A stretch of DNA of 64,000 nt from the NCBI RefSeq assembly GCF_902859855.1, contig NZ_CADIKH010000014.1:124001-188000 (forward strand), given 5' to 3'. Origin of the DNA: Paraburkholderia humisilvae (GTDB lineage Bacteria > Pseudomonadota > Gammaproteobacteria > Burkholderiales > Burkholderiaceae). The position numbers and the translations under genes were made by a program. Positions 46,446-55,854 of this stretch are shown in pieces. Position 1 is the first letter of the stretch. Each line of letters opens with the position of its first letter. The notes beneath the pieces were generated by a model. That model saw nothing but the letters and a program-made list of their open reading frames with translations. It was not told where the DNA came from and ran no database searches.

Positions 46446-47536
46446 GGCGATATCTCTTCGAGTAACTTGACTGCCGTCGCACGCCACGTCAGCTGCGCGG
46501 TGATCGCGTTGCCTTTCGCGCGCAAGGTGTCGCGCAGCGCGGCATCGGTCGTGATGCGTTCGAGCAGGTCGGCAAGCTCGCGCGGATCGTCCGGCGACAC
46601 GTACAGCACGGCGTCGCCGCACGCCTCGACCACCGAAGGCAGCCGTGACGCGATAACCGGGCAGCCGAGCGCAAGCGCTTCGACCGGTGGTAGACCGAAG
46701 CCTTCATAGCGCGACGGGTACACAAAACACGCGGCATGCCGATACAGCGCATTCAGATCCGCGTCGTTCACATAGCCGAGATGCTTGATCAGCGGCGGCA
46801 GCGGGTCCTGCGACGTGCCGTAGACGCGCGGATCGCCGCCGCCGACCACGACGATGTCGAACGCCGCGTCGCCGAGCAGCCTCGCCGCATCGCTGACGAG
46901 CTTGAAATTCTTGTGCCGGTTGAGGCTGCCAACCGCCAGCACATAGGGCCGTTGTGCGGTCGCGCCGTATGAATTCGCGCCGGCCTCGGGCATGCGCAGC
47001 ATGTGCTCGCCGCTTTCCGGCACGACCCCGATCTTCGCCTGCGGAATCCGGTACGCGTCGCACAGTTCGCGCCGCGAAAACTCGGAGACCGTCAGCACAC
47101 GCCGCGCGATGCGCCCCAGGCGCGGCGCCATCAGCCGGTACCACGTGCCGAACGCGCGGCTATAGCTGTCGGGTACACGCACCGGCGCCGCATCGTGCAG
47201 CACGGTCACCTGCTGACGGAAGAAGAGCGGACCTGAATTGCACAGATTCAACAGCAGCGAGCCATGCGCCGCGCGCGGCAGGCTCAGTTGCTCCCAGCGC
47301 ATGCCGTGCCCATTGCCGACCGCCCGCAGTGGAATGCGCGCAAACGGATTGTGCAGCGCGCCCAGCGTGTGCGGCACGACAATCTGCGCGTTCAGCCCGG
47401 CGACAAGCGGGTCGCCGCTCTGCAACATCTGGTCGAGCGCGCGCACCGTCTCGAACGCGAAGCGGTCGACGCCGGTCGCCTGCCGGCCGAGAAAGCGGCC
47501 ATTAATCATCAGACCGCGTGCTGCCGTTGTCGCCAT
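46433..47536 (-). CDS. GT4 family glycosyltransferase
   Basis: The 367-aa enzyme has GRFLGRQATGVDRFAFETV, YVLAVGSLNRHKNFKLV and PSRYEGFGLPPVEALALGCP, the classic EX7E motif. It is of the mannosyltransferase-like WbdA/BceH-type group. Translation overlaps the next gene. Specificity not known. Confidence 0.9.
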   Translation of the reverse strand: MATTAARGLMINGRFLGRQATGVDRFAFETVRALDQMLQSGDPLVAGLNAQIVVPHTLGALHNPFARIPLRAVGNGHGMRWEQLSLPRAAHGSLLLNLCNSGPLFFRQQVTVLHDAAPVRVPDSYSRAFGTWYRLMAPRLGRIARRVLTVSEFSRRELCDAYRIPQAKIGVVPESGEHMLRMPEAGANSYGATAQRPYVLAVGSLNRHKNFKLVSDAARLLGDAAFDIVVVGGGDPRVYGTSQDPLPPLIKHLGYVNDADLNALYRHAACFVYPSRYEGFGLPPVEALALGCPVIASRLPSVVEACGDAVLYVSPDDPRELADLLERITTDAALRDTLRAKGNAITAQLTWRATAVKLLEEISPWLT

Positions 47537-47599
47537 CTGCGTTCCCCGTGGTATTGGTTTAGTGCGGTCGCCCTGCGCGCGCCTTCGTGGCCGCTAGCG

Positions 47600-48637
47600 C
47601 TAGTGCGCCGGATGCGCCTGCCTTGCGAGCGGGTTCGCGATATAGCGGATCGCGTAGTCGCTGATCCGCCGCGAAGGCACCAGACACAGTGCGGTCAGCG
47701 CGAGCGCACCGAGCTTTTTGCCGGTGCTCCAGAACGGATTGCCGAGCACCGCATGGAAATAGCGACCGGACTCAAATGCGAACCAGCGCCAGCGTCGGGA
47801 GATTGGCGCGTCATACACTTGCGAGCACAGGCGCGCCTTCTCGTACGAAAAGTCGTTGCCGTGCGCGGGCAGCGTTTCGCCCAGGCGCTGCGCGACCAGT
47901 TCACGCAGTGCATTCCAGCGCACCGGAAAGCCCTCGATCACCTCGTTGAAGTCCTGGCAATTGGCGATCGACAAGCTGATCTTCGGCGCGCCGCCGTCCT
48001 CATCGACGACGAACGAACGATGCACGCGGTAACCGCCCAACGGCGTGTCAATCGAATGAATCGGCCCGACCATCGCGATGCCGTAAATCGCGAAGAAATC
48101 CGCGGCAATGCGGCGGCCGCCCGCGAGGGGAATCGGCAGGATCTTTTTCAGCGCGCTCACGCGATAAGCGTTGCCCGACGCTGGCGGCGATGGATAGAGC
48201 CAGCCGCTTTCGAGCAGCTTGCGGCAGTCCGCGGGCGGCTGCGAGTTGGGCACCCGCGCGCCGGTGGGCGTGCCGTCCTGCGCGATCACATCAAGCGTGA
48301 ACTGCACCTTTGCATAGCCGCCGCGCTCGAACGCATCGAGCACCTGCCTGACCGCGCCGTCGTACAGTACGTCATCCGAATCGAGATAGATCAGATATTC
48401 GGTATCGACAAGTTCGAGCCCCTGGTTGTACGCGGACGCCTGCCCTTCGTTCTCCTTGAAAACCGCGGTGAGCTGGTCGCCATAGCTTTCGATGATCGCG
48501 CGCGAGCCGTCGGTCGAACCGTCGTCGATCACAACGACATGCGTCCTGTCAGGCTCCTGTCTGAGTGCCGAATCGATCGTCTCGCGAATAAAGCGCTCGT
48601 AGTTGTAGCTGCAGATGATGATCGTCATATCCTTCAT
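47600..48637 (-). CDS. GT2 family glycosyltransferase
   Basis: The 345-aa protein starts MTIIICSYNYERFIRETIDS and carries VVIDDGSTDGS and IYLDSDDVLYDG. A C-terminal region with a hydrophobic helix (ALALTALCLVPSRR) may associate with membrane. AAGGA is about 10 bp before the ATG. It starts 5 bp after the wzc stop, so it belongs to the wza-wzc transcript. Confidence 0.92.
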   Translation of the reverse strand: MKDMTIIICSYNYERFIRETIDSALRQEPDRTHVVVIDDGSTDGSRAIIESYGDQLTAVFKENEGQASAYNQGLELVDTEYLIYLDSDDVLYDGAVRQVLDAFERGGYAKVQFTLDVIAQDGTPTGARVPNSQPPADCRKLLESGWLYPSPPASGNAYRVSALKKILPIPLAGGRRIAADFFAIYGIAMVGPIHSIDTPLGGYRVHRSFVVDEDGGAPKISLSIANCQDFNEVIEGFPVRWNALRELVAQRLGETLPAHGNDFSYEKARLCSQVYDAPISRRWRWFAFESGRYFHAVLGNPFWSTGKKLGALALTALCLVPSRRISDYAIRYIANPLARQAHPAH

Positions 48638-48642
48638 CGCGT

Positions 48643-50865
48643 TTATTCCTTCGCCGCTTCCGGCGCATCGCTGCCGTAACTCGAGTACCCGTACGCGCCG
48701 TATTCCTTGCCATAGCGGCTCGGACGCGACGTCATATCGTTGAAGATCACACCGCGAATCGGCACGCCGATCTGCGCGAAGCGCCGTGCGGATTCGCGCA
48801 GTTCCGCGAGATTCGTCACACCCTGGCGCGCGATCACGAACACGTTGCCGGCCAGCTTCGCGACGATTCCGGAATCGGCTACCGGTAAAATCGGCGGCGC
48901 ATCGATCAGCACCACGTCGTATTCCTGCTCGACGCGTTGTGCAAACGCGATGAATTTGCGGTGCATCAGGATTTCGGTCGGGTTCGGCACGTAGCCGCCG
49001 CTCGCGACAAAGTCGACGCCCGGCAGGATCTCGCGGCGCACGACCTGCTCAAAGCTCAGGCCGCCGACGATCATCTCGGTCACGCCCGGCGTGCACGTCG
49101 CGCCCAGGTAGTGATGCAGCGATCCGCGGCGCAGATCCGCGTCGATCAGCAGCACGCGCTGGCCCGACGAGCCGATCAGCGTCGCGAGGTTCACCGACAC
49201 GAACGATTTGCCGACGACCGGCGTCGCGCCCGCAAGCAGCACGATCTTGTTCGGCGCATCGAGCAGCGCGAACTCGAGTGCGCTGCGGAAGCTGCGCAGG
49301 CTTTCGATCGCCGCATCGCCGGCCGATGCACGGGCGAGCACGAGATTGGTGCCCGTGTTGGTGGGCAGGCTGCGCGTGATCTGCTCCTGCAGCTTGCTGC
49401 GCGGCACCGACGCATAAACCATCATGCCCGTGCCGTACTCGATCTCCTCGACTGCGCCGATACCGTCGATCAGCTTGCGTTTCACCAGCACCAGCGCGAT
49501 GCTCAGGAACAATCCGGTCAGCACCGCGCCCGCCACCGCGAACGCACGCTTGGGCCGGATCGGGCTTTCCGGCACGATCGCGCTATCAACGAGGCGCACA
49601 TTGCCGACCTTGCCGGCCTTCAGCAGTCGCAACTGCTCCTGCGTGTTCAGCAGGTTCGTGTAGAGATCGGTGTCGACCTGCACGTCGCGCTGCAGGCGTA
49701 GCAGGTTTTGCTCGAGTGGCGGCAGCGCCTTGGTCGTGGCTGCGATGTGATCGAGTTCCTCGCTGGCCGCGCCAAGCTGCGAGTCGATCGCCACCACCGC
49801 CGGGTGCTCTGATGTAAAGCGCGCCAGCAGTTGTTCGCGCTGCTGCTTGAGGTCGGCGATGCGGCCTTGCGCTTCGACCGAGCGCTGCAACAGCGCCGTG
49901 GCTTCCGCGTTCAGATCCACGGTGCCATGCTCGGATCGGAATGCATTGAACTTGCTTTCGGCCGCTTCGAGCTGGACCTTCAGATCCGGCAGTTGCTGTT
50001 CGAGGAAACGAATGGATTTCTCCGCCTCTTCCTCGGTCCGTTCCATGTTCTGCTTCACATATTCGGCGCCGACCGCATTCAGAACTTCGGCGGCGCGCCG
50101 CGGATCGCTGCTTTCGAGCGCGACACCGATCACGTCCGACTGCTTGCCCTTTTCGGTGATCAGCAACGACTTCTGCAGTGATTCGATCGTCGAGAGCCGC
50201 GAATGGCGCGCCACGTCGAAGGTCGACCCCGGTTCGCCCACCGCCTCGTCGACCATCAGGTCGATCGGACCGGCAGGCGTTTCCGCGTGCAAAAGCTCGC
50301 CGACGCGCCCCTGCAGATGCAGTTCCTTCGACGACAGCGTGTACGCACCGCCGTTTTCTAGTTTCAGCACGAACGGTGCACCGTTCAGACTACCTGGTAC
50401 ATCGAAGGTCGATACGTCGATGCGGTCGTCACCCCATGCGTAACCGCCGAGTCCGGAGCGCACGAGGCCCGGCAGATGCCGCGCGATCCATTTACCGACC
50501 ACCGGGAAATAGTGCGGCTGTGCGGCGATAAACAGCTTCGTGCGATCGACGGCGCGCGAAATGACCATCCGCGAACGCAACACCTCGATCTCCGCCGACG
50601 CCGCCGTGTGCACCGCGAACATCGACGACACGTCACTCAGCACATTGCGCGCCGAGTTCTGGTTTTCCTCGACCTGCACCAGCATGTCCGATTGATAAAC
50701 GGGCTCCGCCAGCATCGCGTACGACACGCCGACTAGCGCAAAGCACGAGGTCACCGCCGCGATCAGGCCGCGATTGTGGTACAGCAGATCGACAAAGTTG
50801 CCGACGTGCGAGCCTTGCGGCGAGTCGGCGTCGATCGATTGAAATTGCAGGTCGCGCTGGGTCAT
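48643..50865 (-). CDS. wzc: Polysaccharide co-polymerase / BY-kinase
   Basis: This 740-aa Wzc/BceF-type protein controls chain length and export. It has an N-terminal Wzz domain with TM helices near residues 30-50 and 450-475, a long coiled-coil periplasmic region, and a C-terminal tyrosine kinase domain: Walker A GATPVVGKS near residue 550, Walker A' VLLIDADLRRG, Walker B VVLIDAPP. The tail is Tyr-rich (RYGKEYGAYGYSSYG), the autophosphorylation cluster. No partner phosphatase is in the window. GGAGAG precedes the ATG at 50865. Confidence 0.95.
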   Translation of the reverse strand: MTQRDLQFQSIDADSPQGSHVGNFVDLLYHNRGLIAAVTSCFALVGVSYAMLAEPVYQSDMLVQVEENQNSARNVLSDVSSMFAVHTAASAEIEVLRSRMVISRAVDRTKLFIAAQPHYFPVVGKWIARHLPGLVRSGLGGYAWGDDRIDVSTFDVPGSLNGAPFVLKLENGGAYTLSSKELHLQGRVGELLHAETPAGPIDLMVDEAVGEPGSTFDVARHSRLSTIESLQKSLLITEKGKQSDVIGVALESSDPRRAAEVLNAVGAEYVKQNMERTEEEAEKSIRFLEQQLPDLKVQLEAAESKFNAFRSEHGTVDLNAEATALLQRSVEAQGRIADLKQQREQLLARFTSEHPAVVAIDSQLGAASEELDHIAATTKALPPLEQNLLRLQRDVQVDTDLYTNLLNTQEQLRLLKAGKVGNVRLVDSAIVPESPIRPKRAFAVAGAVLTGLFLSIALVLVKRKLIDGIGAVEEIEYGTGMMVYASVPRSKLQEQITRSLPTNTGTNLVLARASAGDAAIESLRSFRSALEFALLDAPNKIVLLAGATPVVGKSFVSVNLATLIGSSGQRVLLIDADLRRGSLHHYLGATCTPGVTEMIVGGLSFEQVVRREILPGVDFVASGGYVPNPTEILMHRKFIAFAQRVEQEYDVVLIDAPPILPVADSGIVAKLAGNVFVIARQGVTNLAELRESARRFAQIGVPIRGVIFNDMTSRPSRYGKEYGAYGYSSYGSDAPEAAKE

Positions 50866-50965
50866 GTTTTCTCTCCACCTCGGTATGCGTGCGCTCAAGG
50901 CATGCCGGTATCGGCCTACTGCATGCATTACCGCTGCGTCGATCAGTTTTGTCAGGTGTTATCCA

Positions 50966-52255
50966 TCAATAGCCAAGTGCCCTGGATGTCGCCGCCGCTT
51001 GCGTGCTCGGCAGGATCAAACCAATGACACGAGCCCATCTGACGAGCGCCGAGGCGTCGACGAACACCACGTCGTCCGGCTTCAGGTCGAAGCTGTCAGC
51101 GGTCGCCATCGCGGTCGGAGACGATGCGTCCAGATGGAACACAGTCGGCTGCCCTGATTCGCGATTGCGCACGACGAAGATCTGCGATGCGTCGCCCGAA
51201 CTCTGGTTGACCCCGCCCGCATCGCCGAGCGCCTGACTCAGTGACATACGGCCGTTGTTCAGCACGAAACTGCCTGGATGCTCGACTTCGCCGAGCACCG
51301 ATATCTTGCTGTCGTTCGACGAGAAGACGCGTACCAGATCGCCGTCGCGCAGCACGATGTTGTTCGGGTTGGTCCCCTTTGCGATCAGGTCAGGAATATT
51401 CACGACCACCGTCTCGTCGCTGCGCGTGACCGCGATCTGCGAACGGTCTCCGTTCGTCGTGAAACCGCCGGCCCGGTTGATCGCCTCGGGCAGCGTCATC
51501 GTCATGTCGTTCAGCGTCTGCAGGCCCGGGTTGCGCACTTCACCATCCACATAGACGCGTTTGCTGCGGTAGGCTGTGATGCGCAACGTGACCTGTGGAT
51601 TCCTAATATATTTGCTGAGCTTCGTGGTCATCAGATCGCGCGCTTCCATTTCGGTCAGCCCCGCGAGCTTCACCGGCCCGATGTACGCGTACTGGACCTT
51701 GCCGCCGCTATCGATCGTGTAGCCAGAGACCACCGAGTTCGAGCCGGTCGCGTCCTGTCCGCCCGACCCCGTGGCTTCGGGCATGTTCAGTTCCGGGTGG
51801 TCCCAGACGATGATCGACAGGATGTCGCCGGGGCCCAGCGCGTACGGCGCCGGCTTCGCGAAGAGCGCGGTCACGCCGGTCGGGATGCCTTTCGGCCGCT
51901 CCGCTTCCTGCTTCGAAATCAGCTCGCCGTTGATCTCGACCAGCGAATTGGGCGGCAGCGCGTCCATCCCGTCCGCCTTCGGCGCACCCGGCCGTGTGCT
52001 CGCGAGCGGGTCGGACTGGATGGTGCCCGCGCCGCTGACGCGGCTGCTGTAACTCATTCCCGGCGCCATCGCGCAACCCGTCAGCACGGTGACGATCGCA
52101 GCACCCGTGACGAGCGCCAGATGGCGGCGCAGCGACTTCACGATGGCGCCGCGCCGGCCGTGCGCTGCGACCGCGGAACTGGTTGTGTCTGCAAGCGATT
52201 CGCCACACTGAGCGGCTTTTACCGGGCTTGCAAAACTGGACTCGCTGTGTAACAT
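50966..52255 (-). CDS. wza: Outer-membrane polysaccharide export lipoprotein
   Basis: Wza/BceE forms the outer-membrane channel. The Poly_export domain is YALGPGDILSIIVWDHPELN, with SLBB repeats following (GSFVLNNGRMSLSQAL). The lipobox is VTVLTGC. From the ATG at 52255 the signal is unusually deep (Cys at about residue 60); a GTG at 52141 (VKSLRRHLALVTG) would give a normal lipoprotein signal. I leave the longer start but it is uncertain. Confidence 0.92.
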   Translation of the reverse strand: MLHSESSFASPVKAAQCGESLADTTSSAVAAHGRRGAIVKSLRRHLALVTGAAIVTVLTGCAMAPGMSYSSRVSGAGTIQSDPLASTRPGAPKADGMDALPPNSLVEINGELISKQEAERPKGIPTGVTALFAKPAPYALGPGDILSIIVWDHPELNMPEATGSGGQDATGSNSVVSGYTIDSGGKVQYAYIGPVKLAGLTEMEARDLMTTKLSKYIRNPQVTLRITAYRSKRVYVDGEVRNPGLQTLNDMTMTLPEAINRAGGFTTNGDRSQIAVTRSDETVVVNIPDLIAKGTNPNNIVLRDGDLVRVFSSNDSKISVLGEVEHPGSFVLNNGRMSLSQALGDAGGVNQSSGDASQIFVVRNRESGQPTVFHLDASSPTAMATADSFDLKPDDVVFVDASALVRWARVIGLILPSTQAAATSRALGY

Positions 52256-52308
52256 GGTTCTACCCATCTGTTTGCAGATCCAGCTCACTTACCCGTTCAG
52301 GCATCGCA

Positions 52309-52818
52309 ATGAGCAAAGAACTGTTCCGTACGCTTTCGCTGATACCGCTTGCTGCGTTTTCGATTCACGCCGCAGCTCAACTGGTATCCCCCCGTCAAGC
52401 ACTTACAACTACCGAGACTGCACGACAAACCGGCGCGACGCCAAATCGAAACGTCGCCACGGGTGCGGTAACCCACATTCACCCTACTTACACCGGTCCG
52501 GCTCCGATTGCGCCGACGCAAGTCCAGCCGACGTACTCGAACCCGTTGCCTTCTACCTCCACCGCTACCGCCACGTCGGGCCAGGTGGCAGGCCTCGCGC
52601 AAAACACCCGGGCTAACAGCGGCAACGCAGCGCCCGCTCATGCACCACACCCGTCGCTGCAAACGTTCCATTACCGCCCTGCCACGCAAACGGATACGTC
52701 GATGCCCAACCCGTACGCGTATGGCGGCTGGAGCGGCGACACATCGAGGGGCAACAGCCAGATCTACGCTTCGCCGATCACCCCTCAGGTCGCGCCGCCT
52801 TCGCCCTGGAATCGCTAA
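52309..52818 (+). CDS. Secreted Pro/Thr/Ala-rich protein inside the polysaccharide locus
   Basis: The 169-aa protein is divergent from wza and convergent with the wcaJ-like gene. A Sec signal peptide (LFRTLSLIPLAAFSIHAAAQ) is followed by a low-complexity chain rich in Pro, Thr, Ala and Ser with no cysteine. It may be a secreted or cell-surface component linked to the polymer; this is only suggested by position. No family recognised. Confidence 0.6.
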   Translation: MSKELFRTLSLIPLAAFSIHAAAQLVSPRQALTTTETARQTGATPNRNVATGAVTHIHPTYTGPAPIAPTQVQPTYSNPLPSTSTATATSGQVAGLAQNTRANSGNAAPAHAPHPSLQTFHYRPATQTDTSMPNPYAYGGWSGDTSRGNSQIYASPITPQVAPPSPWNR

Positions 52819-52822
52819 CGCT

Positions 52823-52854
52823 GCTGCGCGCCTGATCCATTTCAGGCAGCGCGC
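52823..52854. terminator. Imperfect hairpin between convergent genes
   Basis: GCGCGCCTGA pairs with TCAGG...GCGCGC with a 3-nt bulge. It lies between the secreted-protein gene and the wcaJ-like gene. No T tract; termination role uncertain. Confidence 0.35.
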
Positions 52855-52904
52855 GGCGCACCACACGCTGCAACACCGCGGCCCCGATGCGGCCACAACG
52901 CGAT

Positions 52905-54155
52905 CTAATACGCGCCGCTGCCGTACACCACCACCTTGAACGTCTTGAACAGAATCGTGATGTCGCGTGCCAGCGACCAGTTCTTTACGTACGCAACGTC
53001 GAGCGAGACACGTGTCTCGTAGTCCGTATCGCTGCGGCCGCTGACCTGCCATAGGCCGGTTATGCCGGGCTTGGTCATCAGGTAGTAGTCGACGTCCGCA
53101 CCGTAACGTTCGAGTTCCTGATCGATCACCGGACGCGGTCCGACAAGGCTCATATCGCCGCGCACGACATTCCACAACTGCGGCAGTTCGTCGAGACTCG
53201 TGCGCCGCAGGAAACGCCCAATCGCCGTGACGCGCACGTCATGCTTCAACTTGAACTCGCGTTCCCATTCGGCGCGCGCCTGCGGATCGGTTTCAAGCAG
53301 ATGTTTGAGCACCTGATCGGCGTTCACGACCATCGAGCGAAACTTCAGACATCGGAACCTGCGACCGTTGAGTCCCACGCGCACGTGCCCGAATACGATG
53401 GGTCCCCCATCGCGCCTGACCGCCAGCGCAATCACCGCAAGCACCGGCGACAGCGCGATCAGCAACGCAATGCCGACCACCACGTCGAAGCCGCGCTTGA
53501 TCGCCTGACTTGCCGCGGTGGGACCGAGCGACACATGCACGCGCTGCACCGGCATGCCGTCCGCCCCGACCATGCGCTGCCGCAGCTGGCTCGCGATATT
53601 GAATGCAACGACCGTCAGCGTATGTGCGACGAGCAACAGAATCCCGCTCGTCAACGTCCAGTAGAGGAACCACGGCACGGACAGCACACTCTTGCGCTGG
53701 ATCAGATACAGCAGTGCGAGACCGCACATCTGCACGACGAGCCATGCAATCGCGGTGCGGGTCGCCGAGCTGACGACCGAGCGTTTGATCTGCGCTTTGG
53801 TTGGATAGGTGCCGCACGCCGGAAATACCGACAGCGCGAGCGCGGCGACGAACGCGACGAGCAGCGAATCAAGTTCATAGTGAGCGCCGGCCGCCGTCAC
53901 GTTCAGATGCAAGGCGCCGAAGGCGCCCAGCACAATCAATGCGACATCGATCGCCCGATGGAATAGTCCAGCCATGTCGTTACTCCACACCTTTGCCGTC
54001 TCTCGCGCGAAACGCCATCCGTCGCCGGACATCGCGACCGCGCTCCCTTCAACGACGCCCGACGGCGCCGGCGCGACGCCTGCCGCCGCGTCCGCGACGC
54101 GGTGCGGCGTCGCGGACGGCGGTAAGCGTTGCGTTTTCCGGCGCGCAGTCAACAC
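52905..54155 (-). CDS. Phosphoglycosyl transferase (WcaJ/BceB-like), lacking the middle domain
   Basis: It should transfer a hexose-1-phosphate to undecaprenyl phosphate. Four N-terminal TM helices are followed almost directly by the PHPT catalytic domain (TM5 GFDVVVGIALLIALSP, GHVRVGLNGRRFRCLKFRSM, LDELPQLWNVVRGDMSLVGP). The ~150-residue CoA-binding-like domain that normally lies between them is reduced to about 30 residues. I chose the GTG at 54155, which lies one base after the manC stop; an ATG at 54032 with GGGAG upstream is an alternative. Initiating sugar inferred as glucose from family. Confidence 0.85.
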   Translation of the reverse strand: MLTARRKTQRLPPSATPHRVADAAAGVAPAPSGVVEGSAVAMSGDGWRFARETAKVWSNDMAGLFHRAIDVALIVLGAFGALHLNVTAAGAHYELDSLLVAFVAALALSVFPACGTYPTKAQIKRSVVSSATRTAIAWLVVQMCGLALLYLIQRKSVLSVPWFLYWTLTSGILLLVAHTLTVVAFNIASQLRQRMVGADGMPVQRVHVSLGPTAASQAIKRGFDVVVGIALLIALSPVLAVIALAVRRDGGPIVFGHVRVGLNGRRFRCLKFRSMVVNADQVLKHLLETDPQARAEWEREFKLKHDVRVTAIGRFLRRTSLDELPQLWNVVRGDMSLVGPRPVIDQELERYGADVDYYLMTKPGITGLWQVSGRSDTDYETRVSLDVAYVKNWSLARDITILFKTFKVVVYGSGAY

Positions 54156-54156
54156 G

Positions 54157-55689
54157 TCATCCCCTTCCGTAGTTGTCTTCGAAACGCACGATGTCGTCCT
54201 CGCCCAGGTAGGCACCGGACTGCACTTCGATCACTTCGAGCGGCAACTTGCCGGGGTTCTCGAGGCGATGGCGCACGCCGAGCGGGATGTAGGTCGACTC
54301 GTTTTCGCCGAGCAGGAACTGCTCTTCGCCGCGCCAGACTCGCGCGGTGCCGCGCACGACGATCCAGTGCTCGGCGCGGTGGTGATGGAGTTGCAGCGAC
54401 AGGCGCGCGCCTGGCTGCACGACGATGCGCTTCACCTGGAAGCGCTCGCCGCGGTCGATCGAATCGTAGAAGCCCCATGGGCGGCGCACCTTGCGGTGCT
54501 GATCGGCTTCGGGCGCCTGTTCGGCCTTGATTCGCGCAACCAGCCCCTTGACGTCCTGCACGCGCGAGCGGTCCGCCACCAGCACCGCATCCGCGGTCTC
54601 GACCACCACCACGTTGGTCGTGCCGACGCACGCGACGAGACGTCCTTCGGAGTGCGCGTAGCTTGCCGTCGCGCCTTCAAACATCACGCGGCCGCGCGCG
54701 ACGTTGCCGTCGGCGTCCTTTTCGTGTGCATCCCATACGGCGTCCCACGAACCCAGATCGGACCAGCCCGCTTCGAGCGGCACGACCACGCCCTGGCACG
54801 GCAGGCTGCCGGTGCCCAATTGCTCCATCACCGCGTAGTCGATTGAATCGGACGGGCTCTGTTCGAACTGGGCGGCGCCGGGACGCAGGAATGCGCCGTC
54901 TTTCCGGCTGTTGGCGAATGCCGCGACGCACGCGTCGTGCATCGTCGGCTGCAAGCGCTTGACCGCCTCGAGCCAGATCGATGCGCGCACGACAAAAATG
55001 CCGCTGTTCCACCAGTACTGGCCGCTCGCGACGTATTGCGCGGCAAGCTCATGTGCCGGCTTTTCGACAAAGCATTCGATATGGCGCGCGCCGTCCTGCA
55101 GCGCAGCGCCGACCTTGATATAGCCAAACCCGGTATCCGGGCGCGTTGGCGGCACGCCGAGCGTCACGATCGCGCCGCCCTCCGCGTGACACGCGGCCGC
55201 GAGAATCGCGCGCTGGAACGCGTCGACGTCGGCGATCGAGTGATCGGCCGGCATCACGACGAGGATCACGTCCTCGCCGTGCGCGGATGCGACGACAGCC
55301 GCGAGCGTCAGCGCCGGCGCCGTGTCGCGGCGGGCCGGCTCGACCACCAGCCGCGCGTCGACACCGTTTGCATGCAACTGCTCGACCGCGACAAAACCGT
55401 GCTCTTCGCCGCACATAATGATCGGCGCGCCGACCACCTTGCGCGCTGCGGGAAAGCTCGCCATCCGGCGCACCGTCGTCTGCAGCAACGAGTCCGGGCC
55501 GACGATGTCGAGCAGCTGCTTCGGGCAGTTCGCCCGCGACATCGGCCACAGGCGCGTGCCCGAGCCACCGGCCAGCACGACCGGCGCGAGTGCAAGACCT
55601 TGCGCAGCCGGCATCGCATCCGGGACACAGGCACGCGATCGTTCATCGAGCGTGCCGGAAATCACTTCGGTCTGTTCGCTAGCCAACAT
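54157..55689 (-). CDS. manC: Mannose-1-phosphate guanylyltransferase/mannose-6-phosphate isomerase
   Basis: This 510-aa bifunctional enzyme makes GDP-mannose. The N-terminal nucleotidyltransferase has GGSGTRLWPMSRANCPKQLL and WWNSGIFV; the C-terminal cupin has QLHHHRAEHWIVVRGTARVW. AGGAAT precedes the ATG at 55689. It is the first gene of the long minus-strand biosynthetic unit. Confidence 0.95.
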   Translation of the reverse strand: MLASEQTEVISGTLDERSRACVPDAMPAAQGLALAPVVLAGGSGTRLWPMSRANCPKQLLDIVGPDSLLQTTVRRMASFPAARKVVGAPIIMCGEEHGFVAVEQLHANGVDARLVVEPARRDTAPALTLAAVVASAHGEDVILVVMPADHSIADVDAFQRAILAAACHAEGGAIVTLGVPPTRPDTGFGYIKVGAALQDGARHIECFVEKPAHELAAQYVASGQYWWNSGIFVVRASIWLEAVKRLQPTMHDACVAAFANSRKDGAFLRPGAAQFEQSPSDSIDYAVMEQLGTGSLPCQGVVVPLEAGWSDLGSWDAVWDAHEKDADGNVARGRVMFEGATASYAHSEGRLVACVGTTNVVVVETADAVLVADRSRVQDVKGLVARIKAEQAPEADQHRKVRRPWGFYDSIDRGERFQVKRIVVQPGARLSLQLHHHRAEHWIVVRGTARVWRGEEQFLLGENESTYIPLGVRHRLENPGKLPLEVIEVQSGAYLGEDDIVRFEDNYGRG

Positions 55690-55854
55690 TTCAGATTCCT
55701 AAATATGTAGACGTTTCGCCGATCCGGCGGCGAAGGACCCCATGCGTCCGGTTAACTTTCAGTTTCCCTTTAGCAAAATCGAAAAACGGTGCGCCAGCGC
55801 GCGTTGCGATGCATCTGGTTTGTGCGCTTGATCCGTGGTTCGCGCGCCCGATGC
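55690..55854. other. Region upstream of manC
   Basis: 165 bp between the AraC-type gene and manC. It must contain the manC promoter, but I see no clear sigma70 or sigma54 pair. Confidence 0.35.

Noticed and set aside
55690..55854. sigma54 promoter upstream of manC
   Set aside because: A TGGCGCA is present but no GC element at the required spacing.
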